Source: Dolomedes plantarius (taxonomy: Eukaryota; Arthropoda; Arachnida; Araneae; Dolomedidae). From it: 64,000 bases of DNA. The stretch is from contig OU015492.1 of assembly GCA_907164885.2 (NCBI GenBank), forward strand, positions 188,119,338 through 188,183,337. The letters are read 5' to 3'. Both the position numbers and the translations under genes were made by a program. Of this stretch, positions 22,583-32,551 are shown piece after piece (position 1 is the stretch's first letter; every line of letters starts with the position of its first letter). The notes below the pieces were generated by a model that was not told where the DNA came from, did no database searches, and saw only the letters and a program-made list of their open reading frames with translations.

Positions 22583-23488
22583 TATAGTTCTTCAAGAGAC
22601 TAAACAAAAGGAAAACTTGAACCTGATACTTATGGAATTTCATACTTACCGAAGGGACAGACAAGATAAAGGTGAAGGGGGAAGGGGTTGTCATGTCATA
22701 TTAGAGATGTTAACTATCAGTGTATTAATAATCCATCAATTTCCATCTGAGATCTGTAAATGCAGGGGATTTCGGTTCAACGGAGAGGTAAGTCTTTGGA
22801 CATATTGACTGTGTACACCCACGTAATGAAGAGTCAGCCTGATTGCTTATTGAGTTTAACAAATCTTAATACCTTTCCCCCGGGAGACTTGAGTAACAAA
22901 CATTCAGTCTCGGAATGCTCAAATAATAAACAGGATAGTAATGAATTGCTAAATATAGCAGACTTTTGTCTTCCGTAACAATGGCATGTCTATGCATTCC
23001 TCTTTTAGTTAAAACACCGACGAGGCTTTGGATACTTCCTCAGTTACTCCGGGCATTTATACTAACTGTACCTGAATAGAGAAGCAAAATATAGGCGGTA
23101 ACCATATGTAAATTTTGATTGAATTAAAGAAAAGTCAAACAACGTACATACGTATATCGAGAAAAATTATACTATTTTGAAAGAGAAGAGATACTATTTT
23201 GAAAGAGGGTGTCTTTACTAAATTTATCGATCCCGGAATTTTTCAAAGCCTTTCTGTCTTATCTCTGATAATAATTGGCCGTCCTTAAGGAATCTAATCA
23301 TCAAAAATGTGAAAATAACCTTCCTGAGGGAAAGATAAAGAAATTTGCCCCTTTACTTGTGTATGGTTCTTCTTTGTTGAAACCACTTTTTGAAAAGAGA
23401 GATGGGCTGAATCGGGAGCTCAATATTTCTAACAACTCTTCCATCAGATCCAATCTAAATAAAGTTTATGCCGATATAAGACAGGCTT

Positions 23489-23491
<3 letters not shown>
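22583..23491 (+). pseudogene. Non-LTR ORF: endonuclease remainder and linker
   Basis: Continuing from the LTR junction, the frame reads IVLQETKQKENLNLILMEF with the catalytic glutamate in QET, then HTYRRDRQDKGEGGR. A frame change leads to QGISVQRRGKSLDILTVYTH (around 22.76-22.82 kb). Degraded pieces follow: LLNIADFCL, EALDTSSVTPGIYTNC, and GGNHM near 23.1 kb, where an SDH motif would be expected. From 23275 the linker is in frame, ending LNKVYADIRQAYN at the (TA)n array. There are several stops and shifts. The order of motifs matches jockey-clade endonucleases, and the piece is inactive. Confidence 0.75.

Positions 23492-23556
<65 letters not shown>
23492..23556. repeat. (TA)n array at the Tc1 left end
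   Basis: 65 bp of alternating AT between the retrotransposon linker and the first base of the Tc1 element. Confidence 0.95.
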
Positions 23557-23559
<3 letters not shown>

Positions 23560-24958
23560 TGCTGGCCACTGTAAATGCAACACCCTGAAGGAAACATGCA
23601 AATAACATGAAATTTATAACATGCATTAGCGGAGGTGAGATATGCAAATGATTAGAATTTCAGCGCAGGCGCACATCACGTGAGCCTGTGGCCCCACTTC
23701 AAAGCGCTATTTAAGGCTTGGAGATTTCGACGATTTCAAGTTCGGCAATTGTGTTTTTCTTGTGGTTTTTTCAAAAAAACGATCAATTATGCCTCGTCGA
23801 AAACAGCCATCATCTTTTCATCAATTATCCGAGTTCGACAGAGGAAGGATAGTGGCCTACCGAGATTGTGGATTATCTTTCAGGGAAATCGGTAGTCGTG
23901 TTGGACGAAACCAAACAACTGTAATGCGGATATGTGATCGTTGGATGCAGAAGGGTACGACGGACCGGCGTGTTCGATCGCATCCACCTCAGCGCACCAC
24001 TTCACGTGATGACAGGCAAATTGTGCGCATGGCAGTGACGGATCGCTCAGTCACATCACGAACCATAGCTCAGCACATGCAGTCTGTAACGCATCATCCA
24101 GTGTCTGCGCGTACCATTCGACGCCGTTTACATCAGAGTGGTCTGTCCGCAAGACGTCCATTGCTTTGTCTACCCTTGACGCAGAACCACAGACGTCTCC
24201 GCCGCCAATGGTGCGATGACAGAAGGATGTGGACGGCAGAATGGAATGAAATTGTCTTTACTGACGAGTCACGCTTCTGTCTGCAACACCACGATGGTCG
24301 CATTCGAGTCTGGAGACACCGTGAAGAGAGGATGCTGAACAGCTGCACCGCCACACTGGTCCTGCACCGGGTATTATGGTATGGGGCCGTATTGGATATC
24401 ACTCTCGCACACCTCTAGTACGCATTGCCGGTACTTTAAACAGCCAGCGCTACATCTCCGAGGTGTTGGAGCCAGTTGTCCTTCCTTACCTTCAGGGCTT
24501 GCCCACAGCCATATTTTAACGGGATATTGCGCGACCACACGTGGCACGCATTGTCCAACGGTTCGTCGTCAATCGCCAGATTGAATTGCTTCCCTGGCCG
24601 CTTCGCTCTCCGGATCTTTCGCCGATAGAAAACATGTGGTCCATGGTTGCTCTACGATTGAACCAGATTCCATCCCCAGCTGCCACAGCAGATCAACTTT
24701 GGCAACGTGTGGAAGCTGCTTGGTCTGCTGTACCCCAATAACTCATCCAAAGTTTCTTTGAATCAATGCCGAGGCGTGTGGCAGCGGTGATCTCCAACAA
24801 TGGCGGCTACTCTGGATACTGATTTTGGCAGGAACCACACTTCACAGAAGTCTATAAACTTAATCATTTGATACTTGGTCAACATGTTATCTACAAAATA
24901 AATTTTGTTGTGATATCTCTTGTCTTTCTTGGTGTTGCAATTTGGGTGGCCAGCAGTG
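23557..24958 (+). mobile_element. Tc1-like transposon, copy 1
   Basis: A 1402-bp element. The TIRs read inward CACTGCTGGCCACTGTAAAT (left) and CACTGCTGGCCACCCAAATT (right), and both continue TGCAACACC. TA lies on both sides, inside a TA repeat on the left. It is closely similar to the minus-strand copy at 31142-32549. The encoded transposase is broken. Confidence 0.95.
23789..24822 (+). pseudogene. Tc1-family transposase, frameshifted
   Basis: Starts at the ATG of MPRRKQPSSF. Residues 1-60 form the first helix-turn-helix (CGLSFREIGSRVGRNQTTVM). The linker RRVRSHPPQRTTS corresponds to the AT-hook-like region, and a second helix-turn-helix includes VSARTIRRRLHQSG. The catalytic part has D in FTDESRF, D in the ARPH block and E in SPIENMW, so it is a DD34E enzyme. 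Compared with copy 2, seven bases are missing near 24340 (frameshift in LNSC). TAA stops stand at 24517-24519 and 24739-24741, and the QQDNARPH motif reads RDIARPH after the stop. The expected length is about 346 residues. No intact enzyme can be made. Confidence 0.95.
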
Positions 24959-24969
24959 TATATATATAA

Positions 24970-26797
24970 GATATGGGTGTTCATTCGAATATGTTAAATT
25001 GGTTTCATGGTCTTCTTAATAACCGTATTTGTAGGGTTCGGTATAACAACTGCTACTCGAAGTTTAGATCCCTAAAGACTGGTCCCTAAAGACCACAGGG
25101 TGCGGTGTCTAGCTGCACTCTGTTTAATATTTAAATTAATGAACTAATTTGCAAACTGAAGTCTATTGATGGTATTAAATGCTTGCTGTTTGCCGATGAC
25201 CTAGTTGTTTGGACCGATTCTCCTAAGTCTGTTGCGAAACAGTCCATGGAACCCACATTAAATAAAGCTATGCTCATTTTAGAGAGCTGGTCAGAGGAAA
25301 ACAATATGAGAGTTAATTTGGACAAGACTTTTGTGCAATATTTTTCTCTTGCCCATCAACCCTTCTATCCACAGATATTTTATAAAGACCATATTATTCC
25401 GATGTCAGAAAAGTTTAAATATCTGGGTGTAACCTTCGACAGAAAACTCTCGTGGAACTCACATATTGAGCACGTCACTACTCGGGCGTCAAAGAGACTG
25501 TCACTCTTGAAGATCCTGGCGGGTTCGAAATGGGGTTTCTCTAGATCTACCTTAAATCAAACCTATAATGCTTATGTTCTGCCTATCCTGACCTATTGCT
25601 GTGAACCGCTGGTTTCTGCTTCTGAGAAAGTAATTGATTCTCTTGAAAAACTTCAAAATCAGGCCTTTCGTCTTATTACTGGCGTGGTGAAATCCACCCC
25701 AATTGACTATTTGTTGTTGTGTTCAAATAACAGGCCTCTCAGTACAATTTATTAAGGAACGTGCCCTGTTGTTATGGGAGAAAATAGTAAGAACTCCCGG
25801 TTGCATGTCCATGTGGGATCATGTCTCTACTGAGACCGAGCGTAATTTAAAGACCCAGAGAGGCTTTGTACAGGGGGTTACCGCACTTATTTCTCACCTA
25901 AACATCGATTTTGGAGCTCAACAATTTTTATTACCTCGTATCCCCATCGAAGCCAAGACCTTTTCTATCCGTCTTGGCTTGAGCGAAAGTGTGTTTAAAG
26001 CGGAGGACAGTGATAAAATCCTAAGATCAGTGGCATATGAAACTATAAATACCCTCTACCCTGTTTCACATTGGCTCAGGGTCTATACGGATGGCTCTAG
26101 AACAAGTGATTGTGCAAACGTTGGAGCCGGTGTTCATTGTGAGCTGTTCTCATTCTACTCTCCTGTTGGTACTCATGTCTCAGCTTTTGATGGGGAAATC
26201 TCAGCTATCCGTTTGGCTCTTATCCAGCTTCAGAGCCGATTAGAGCGATTCTCAAGAGTGGTGATTCTCTCAGATTCAAGAGCAGCTCTTCCGGCTATTG
26301 ACTCCCCATGTTTCTCTCGATCCAAAAATATTGATGACTGTGTTAACCTTCTGGAACGGTTGTCTAACCATAATAAAACAGTTGTCTTACAGTGGATCCC
26401 GGCCCACTGCGGAATCGAGGGGAACGAGGTTGCTGACTTCCTAGCGTAAAAGGGGGCTTCTGTCTTACAGTTAAACAACCAGGACATGGCCTACCATTCC
26501 ATCAAGACAATTGTCAAAAAGACCCTCAGGTGTTCTTTCTCACAGGTTGTTGCTGCTAGAAGCGATCACAAGCCCTGGTATGTCCATGTCCATGATATCC
26601 CTGAGTGGCCTAGAGGTAAATCTGTGGCAATGCTACGGCTTTTTTCTGGCCATAATTGCCTTCGCAAGCACCTCCACAGAATTAACTTGGCTCCCGACCC
26701 TCTTTGTCTCCTGTGTAACAACCAGGAGGAGATGGACATGCTTCACCTTGCTTCTTGCCCTGTTCTACCTTCCGTTTCTTTATGGGAGCGCTATTGA
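24970..26797 (+). pseudogene. Non-LTR reverse transcriptase and RNase H, 5'-truncated
   Basis: The frame opens in the RT domain with MGVHSNMLNWFHGLLNNRIC. It continues through RPQGAVSSCTLFN (25090-25128), the FADD active site (25189-25200) and KYLGVTFDRKLSW (thumb start). In-frame TAA codons stand at 25087 and 25132. A frame change occurs near 25.74 kb. RNase H follows, with the acidic residues in YTDGSR, FDGEISAI and LSDSRAA and the late motif HCGIEGNEVADFLA. A TAA at 26447-26449 follows, then the frame continues to a C-terminal zinc knuckle CLLCNNQEEMDMLHLASCP. This is the C-terminal half of a jockey-like polyprotein, which made cDNA at the target site. The N-terminal third of the RT is absent. 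Confidence 0.85.
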
Positions 26798-26905
26798 ATT
26801 GCCAGACATAAGTTGATGGATTAACGGATGTCATTTTTCTATCTTGTTCTTGTAATTTTTGTCTTTTTGATATATGTTGTCCTGTAATACTTGCCATTAG
26901 AAATA

Positions 26906-26949
<44 letters not shown>
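26798..26949 (+). other. 3' UTR of the retrotransposon piece and (TA)n array
   Basis: A T-rich 3' UTR leads to TAATACTTGCCATTAGAAAT at about 26885-26905. A close match, TTACTTGCCATTGGAAAT, ends the second family copy at about 61.06 kb, so this marks the element's 3' end. A (TA)n array follows at 26913-26949. Confidence 0.7.
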
Positions 26950-26953
<4 letters not shown>

Positions 26954-26959
26954 CAGCGC

Positions 26960-27415
26960 TGAATTGATTGATGCTTAAACATTGATGCTAGAGCTCCTGA
27001 TTCAAAGTTACTTGCTTAAGGCCATTAGAAGGGAACAGCCTCAAACGGAGAAATGTAACACTATTCTGGATTCACATTGAAACACTCGCATTGATGATTG
27101 GGCCGCAGCCGATTTATTGGGAGATCATTATAAAAAAATGAACAGCTCATATTTTACCAGAGACGACATTGTTATAAAGAGACACGCAAGAAACCTTACA
27201 CGGGCTTGTCGAAGTGAATTCATGGAACTCTATCCTAAATCCATTGTATCCGATGGCATCTCCGAGCTAATGCTAGACACCTAGGTGTACAATAAGCAAA
27301 GACTGTTTAGTGTTGCATTCGTGGTAAGATTCTTGGGGATTGAAAGAAACTATAGCTATCCCAATTAGAAGGTCTAATAGAACTGATATTCTCACATACT
27401 TGACTCTATATATCT
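26960..27415 (+). pseudogene. Non-LTR linker and first RT motif (displaced piece)
   Basis: The frame reads AIRREQPQTEKCNTILDS, stop, then DDWAAADLLGDHYKKMNSS and FTRDDIVIKRHARNL, followed after a stop by VYNKQRLFSV. A frame change gives ETIAIPIRRSNRT, the first RT motif (IPIRK-type). In an intact element this stretch belongs between the linker end at 23491 and the RT start near 24970. Here it lies downstream of a whole RNase H and 3' UTR. It directly follows a (TA)n array, as the linker at 23491 directly precedes one. It is therefore probably the continuation of the outer copy. Confidence 0.6.
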
Positions 27416-28992
27416 CTTTTTTGATGCATATAATTACAGAAAAATATTCTATGTTATAGAAAAGCCTAAAAACTTAAAAGAATCAATTATATTTAACAAG
27501 CTTGCCACAATGATTTTTTTTAATTAAGTGATATTTAAAACAAACTCCAAGTGTAAGAAAAGTAGATAATAGTAGTACATACAATAGCATATTTGTATAC
27601 TCAATAGTAAAAATTTATGCTGGATTCATCCTAATTAATGATTTTAAAAAATTAACTCCACTAGGACACAGAATATTTGCAATGCAAATCTTGTTATTTA
27701 TTAAAAGATGAAAGTTTTAACTCTGAAGTAAGCAAAAGCATCTAAATATTCTTTTGTAATCTGTACAGCGTGAATACTTTCAAAAACTTTTGTTAAATAT
27801 ATCTTCAATATTTTATCTATTTCGATAGTAAATTTTTTCCCTGGATTTTTTGAAAACTTTAGTCATGAAAAAAATAAATTTCAATAAAAGCTATGACTAA
27901 GAAGAAGCAAAAAGAAGCTAAAAGTAAATTTTAATCCTTCTTATTAATTTTTCTGGAATAGTATTAAAATGACTGTAAAGTTATTTTTAGATACACCGTT
28001 AAGGAAAACTAAAAAGCGATTTCAAACAGAGTAACAAAGATAAAGATTTTGGATATAATGCTGTATCAGAAATCGATATTTTTACGAATACATCGATTAA
28101 ATGAGTGCGGAATCCTCGAATTTCTTAAAAAGATTGTTCTTTTCAGTTTCAAGTGTCGTTCTTCAGTTATGTCTGGAAAAAAAATGTTGGTAAAATACAT
28201 TTTAACTCTTGTGTTAACGGAAAAATTCTATAAATTGCTTTAATAAATTCTAAAAGAAATTAATAAAATCTTTTTTTTTCATATACGCATAATTCTAGTC
28301 GGTTATTCAGTGTTTTAAACCTTGATCAAAAGACTCTTATCAATTAAAATGAAAATATTTTTCATGTAAATTACGCTCTGAAATAAAATCAAATTATCTA
28401 CTCTCAAATTTTCAAAGGATAGCAAATGATTTCTTAGTTAAGTTTATGAATCATTTTCCTTTTCAATAGAAAAGTAAATTTTTTAATGCATGACTAACTC
28501 GATGAACGTAATCAGTAATGATAATAAGCCGAGACAAGTTATTTTTGATTGCATAAAGGATTTATTTCGTTTCAGTGAATAAATGAGAAGCATGGATAGA
28601 CCTAAGTCATCTCAAAATGGGATGAAAGTTAAATCATATAAGTTTTATGATAATAACATGTTTATCTACGCAAAGGAAAAAAGACTTTTTTAGCAAAATT
28701 AATTGTTAGACACAATTTTTCCTCGTGCAATGAACCTCTTTTTCATTTGCGGCATATCACGTGTAAGACACTAATTGCTGAGCCCATTAAAGATATTATT
28801 TGGTTGATTGGTACTGTGCCTTTCATCACTGCTTTATTTACACGATGGTTAAACTGATCGGACTTTAAGCTTAAAGACTTTTCTTAACGGTCTCAAACAT
28901 CCTTGCATAATAGGGAATACAAACTCGCAGACTATCATTCCAAAAACTAGTACCCAAGTCAAGCATCACCTTACAGCTCATTTCTCACTTAA
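27416..28992. other. AT-rich stretch, no gene seen
   Basis: AT-rich with short random ORFs. No terminal repeats or RNA genes recognised. Confidence 0.4.
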
Positions 28993-29577
28993 CCCTTCAG
29001 CGGGTACGCCAATTTTTGTAACACCAGCAGGCGCGCGTGGCACAAAGTGCAACGTCACTTTCAACCTTGATTATTCCTTTTGCAATAAATTTTTTTTTCA
29101 AATTGAAAATAATAATTCTGCTTTGTATGACAAAATATAACATGTTGATAATATTGAGATATATTTATAATTAAAGGCTAAAGAATGCAGATACAATCAC
29201 CTTATTTCAAACCTGTCCGGTTTATTGGATCTAAGGACAACTTGCGAATAAATTTCTATTATGTCCAAAAACCTAAAAAAATAATGAGATTGTACATCTT
29301 TGTGATATGCTGGATACCGTGTAATAGCTGTATATTTCAGTGACTACATCAACTCCTTTTGTTGTTATGTAATCCAGTATAATCGCTGGTTTACCATGGT
29401 TAAATCCCGACTAACAATGAATGGATATGAATGCAAGGGTCAGAAAATCAGATCTGCATTAGAAAGGGTGTAGCTATACATCGAAACTGCTTAGAACATT
29501 CAAAACTTAGAAGTAAAAATAAACTATTTAAAATCACGAAAATGTTGCACATTGTACATTGGCGTGCCGCTCAAGGG
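28993..29577. mobile_element. piggyBac-like non-autonomous element
   Basis: A 585-bp element. Its ends, read inward, are CCCTTCAGCGGGTACGCCAA (left) and CCCTTGAGCGGCACGCCAAT (right), differing by a one-base gap and a few substitutions. The left side has TTAA (28989-28992). The right side reads TAAG where TTAA would be expected, consistent with decay. No transposase remnant is seen. The CCC start, TTAA target and TIR length suit piggyBac. Confidence 0.7.
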
Positions 29578-29739
29578 TAAGAGGCCTTGTTTCCATCAAA
29601 AGTGCCAGTCGTTGTAAAATAAATTTAGCTTCATGTAAGATTTACAAAAAGCGGAAAACCAGAACGATTTGACAATGAAAACTAAAGATTGCTTGGCCAT
29701 AAAAGGTAGGCAAGATGAAATACTTTGGAGAGAAAAATA

Positions 29740-29978
29740 CGAGGGGTTCACAACCATAGTGGACCAAGTCCGTATTTTTTATTGAAAAATATAATATGAA
29801 ACAGAAATATTTATTTCCTACTTATAGGTGCAGGACAATTAAAAAAGATACAGTTTTAACAATATAATGTCATATTTGTCTTTGCAATATCACTTGACTA
29901 GAATTGATCAGACACAAAAAACTTCAAACCTTGATTTCTTCAATTTAGTTTAGATGGACTATGGTTGTGACTCCCTCA
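29740..29978. mobile_element. Small TA-flanked MITE
   Basis: A 239-bp element. Its ends, read inward, are CGAGGGGTTCACAACCATAG and TGAGGGAGTCACAACCATAG, with TA at 29738-29739 and 29979-29980. It has a non-coding, AT-rich centre and is probably moved by a Tc1/mariner-type enzyme. Confidence 0.75.
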
Positions 29979-29980
29979 TA

Positions 29981-31057
29981 TCATGGATGTTAAGTGATCA
30001 GTCTCCTTGCAGTCCAGTCGGGGCCCAGACACACAGATATGTATTAAATACTGGGGGCAGAAACTCCAGCGCCTGTTACTGTGTGTCCCTCAACGAGATG
30101 GGTAGTTGAGCATGTGGATAGAACGGGAAGAATACGTTGAAATGTATATGGAAAAACATCCAGATGAATGGTGCACTGATTCTGAAATATTCGAACTATT
30201 AGAAAGACGAAGAAATGCTTGGCCAAAATTAACGGGACTACCAGAGAAATAAATACAAAAGACAGAAGAGGTTCCACCAACCTAAGAAAAAAGAGGTTAG
30301 AACTAAGAAAGTTTCGATTAACCGTAAAGACAAACACAGAAGATAGGATAACCTCCTAAAATGATGGTTTAATCAAGAACGTTTTTTAAGGTCTTGACAA
30401 TGAGAGTTGTTTTGCAAAAAGAAATGTTTGACTTAGAAAAGAGAATCTAAGAATTGTGCTTTAAGTAAGAAAGTATTTTTAATCTCAAAGAAAAAGCTTC
30501 AAATAAAAGAGAGTTTGTTTAACAAATAAAGAAACAAATAAAATAAATTAAGAGAAGTTTGACTATGAAGGATATTTTACTATCCGCAATAAGTGACACT
30601 GAATAAAAGACATCCATATAAAATGATGGTTGTAAGAAAGATTTTTTTTAAGGCTTTGACTACGGGATTCATTTTCATCACAGAGTTTGAGCACAACAGA
30701 ACCACAGAACTTTCTAAAATAATGCTTTTACTAAGAGATATTTTTTTAAGCTCAGAGAAGACAGTTTTACTACAAGGAAGCTTATCAGGCAAAAAATAAC
30801 TTTCGACTTCGAAAGGTTTTTTTATGAATCACAAAAACTGACAAAAGAGATAAGTGAACCTCATAATATCGCGCTTAATTTTTTTCAAAGCATTGAGAAC
30901 GAGAAATATATTGCTAAAGGAATAATTTGATACAGCAGAAAAGAAAACCTGGAAAAATGAGGATGAATAAGAACTATTATAGCGTATAATTGTTCCTTCA
31001 ACTACGAGTGAATTATTATGCCATTATGTGTGTGTGAGATTAATATATATATGTATG

Positions 31058-31062
<5 letters not shown>
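29981..31062. other. AT-rich stretch with one coding-like patch
   Basis: It holds the candidate ORF at 30112-30252. A loosely repeated block occurs around 30361, 30612 and 30860, where AATGATGGTT- and TTTTTTTAAGG-like strings recur about every 250 bp. Confidence 0.35.
30112..30252 (+). CDS. Possible short ORF or terminal exon, unrecognised
   Basis: From an ATG at 30112 the frame reads MWIEREEYVEMYMEKHPDEW, then CTDSEIFELLERRRNAWPKL and TGLPEK before a TAA. It is 46 residues, strongly acidic and basic, with amphipathic helix character and Trp at unlikely frequency for random AT-rich DNA. The base just upstream is preceded by an AG (GATGGGTAG) that could be a splice acceptor. I recognise no family. 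It may be a terminal exon, a retroelement scrap or chance. Confidence 0.25.
   Translation: MWIEREEYVEMYMEKHPDEWCTDSEIFELLERRRNAWPKLTGLPEK

Positions 31063-31141
<79 letters not shown>
31063..31141. repeat. (TA)n array at Tc1 copy 2
   Basis: About 79 bp of alternating AT that runs directly into the first base of the Tc1-like element at 31142. It is preceded by TATGTATGCATACATA, itself palindromic. Confidence 0.95.
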
Positions 31142-31144
<3 letters not shown>

Positions 31145-32549
31145 TGATGGCCACCCAAATTGCAACACCAAGAAAGACAAGAGATATCACAACAAAATTT
31201 ATTTTGTAGATAACATGTTGACCAAGTATCAAATGATTAAATTTATAGACTTCTGTGAAGTGTGGTTCCTGCCAAAATCAGTAGCCAGAGTAGCCGCCAT
31301 TGTTGGAGATCACCGCTGCCACACGCCTCGGCATTGATTCAAAGAGACTTTGGATGAGTTCTTGGGGTACAGCAGACCAAGCAGCTTCCACACGTTGCCA
31401 AAGTTGATCTGCTGTGGCAGCTGGGGATGGAATCTGGGTCAATCGTAGAGCAACCATGGACCACATGTTTTCTATCGGCGAAAGATCCGGAGAGCGAGAC
31501 GGCCAGGGAAGCAATTCAATCTGGCGATTGACGAAGAACCGTTGGTCAATGCGTGCCACGTGTGGTCGCGCATTATCCTGTTGAAATATGGCTGTGGGCA
31601 AGCCCTGAAGGTAAGGATGGACAACTGGCTCCAACACCTCGGAGATGTAGCGCTGGCTGTTTAAAGTACCGGCAATGCGTACTAGAGGTGTGCGAGAGTG
31701 ATATCCAATACCGCCCCATACCATAATACCCGGTGCAGGACCAGTGTGGCGGTGCATAACGCAGCTGTTCAGCATCCTCTCTTCACGGTGTCTCCAGACT
31801 CGAATGCGACCATCGTGGTGTTGCAGACAGAAGCGTGATTCGTCAGTAAAGACAATTTCATTCCATTCTGCCGTCCACATCCTTTTGTCATCGCACCATT
31901 GGCGGCGGAGACGTCTGTGGTTCTGCGTCAAGGGTAGACAAAGCAATGGACGTCTTTCGTACAGACCACTCTGCTGTAAACGGCGTCGAATGGTACGCGC
32001 AGACACTGGATGCGTTACAGACTACATGTGCTGTGCTATGGTTCGTGATGTGACTGAGCGATCCGTCACTGCCATGCGCACAATTTGCCTGTCATCACGT
32101 GAAGTGGTGCGCTGAGGTGGATGCGATCGAACACGCCGGTCCGTCGTACCCTCCTGCATCCAACGATCACATATCCGCATTACAGTTGTTTGGTTTCGTC
32201 CAACACGACTACCGATTTCCTTGAAAGATAATCCACAATCTCGGTAGGCCACTATCCTTCCTCTGTGGAACTCGGATACTTGATCAAAAGATGATCGCTG
32301 TTTTCGACGAGGCATAATTGATCGTTTTTTTTTTTTTAAACCACAAGAAAAACACAATTGCCGAACTTGAAATCCTCGAAATCTCCAAGCCTTAAATAGC
32401 GCTTTGAAGTGGCGCCACAGGCGTGCGTGATGTGCGTCTGCGCTGAAATTCTAATCATTTGCATATCTCACCTCCGCTAATGCATGTTGTAAATTTCATG
32501 TTATTTGCATGTTTCCTTCAGGATGTTGCATTTACAGTGACCAGCAGTG
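31142..32549 (-). mobile_element. Tc1-like transposon, copy 2
   Basis: A 1408-bp element in opposite orientation to the copy at 23557-24958. The ends, read inward, are CACTGATGGCCACCCAAATT (left) and CACTGCTGGTCACTGTAAAT (right), and both continue into TGCAACA. TA lies on both sides (31140-31141 and 32550-32551). Both copies are very similar throughout, which suggests recent activity of this family. Confidence 0.95.
31278..32315 (-). pseudogene. Tc1-family transposase, one in-frame stop
   Basis: Starts at the ATG at 32313-32315 (MPRRKQRSSF) and ends at the TGA at 31278-31280 (NNGGYSGY). It has 345 codons, full length for a Tc1 transposase. The frame is continuous except for a TAG at 32022-32024, just after TIAQHM, where copy 1 has CAG. 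One codon is also missing nearby relative to copy 1. DNA-binding domains are as in copy 1. The catalytic triad is complete: D in FTDESRF, D in FQQDNARPH and E in SPIENMW, with 34 residues between the last two. The enzyme binds the terminal repeats and inserts the element at TA. Because of the stop, function is not expected. Confidence 0.95.
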
Positions 32550-32551
32550 TA

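Larger units (their letters stand above)
21481..27415 (+). mobile_element. Nested block of jockey-like non-LTR retrotransposon pieces
   Basis: A plus-strand non-LTR retrotransposon can be followed through its leader and N-terminal region (21.5-21.87 kb), an AP-type endonuclease (from 21870) and the linker to the reverse transcriptase (to 23491). Linker continuation and the first RT motif reappear at 26.95-27.4 kb. Between them lies a separate RT to RNase H to 3' UTR piece (24.97-26.9 kb) plus a Tc1 element and (TA)n arrays. The simplest reading is one copy invaded by a second, 5'-truncated copy. The solo LTR at 21973-22582 is a further insertion in the endonuclease. Confidence 0.7.

Noticed and set aside
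24133..24402. Minus-strand ORF opposite the Tc1 transposase (and its counterpart at 31744-32115)
   Set aside because: It is antisense to a recognised transposase and has no features of its own.
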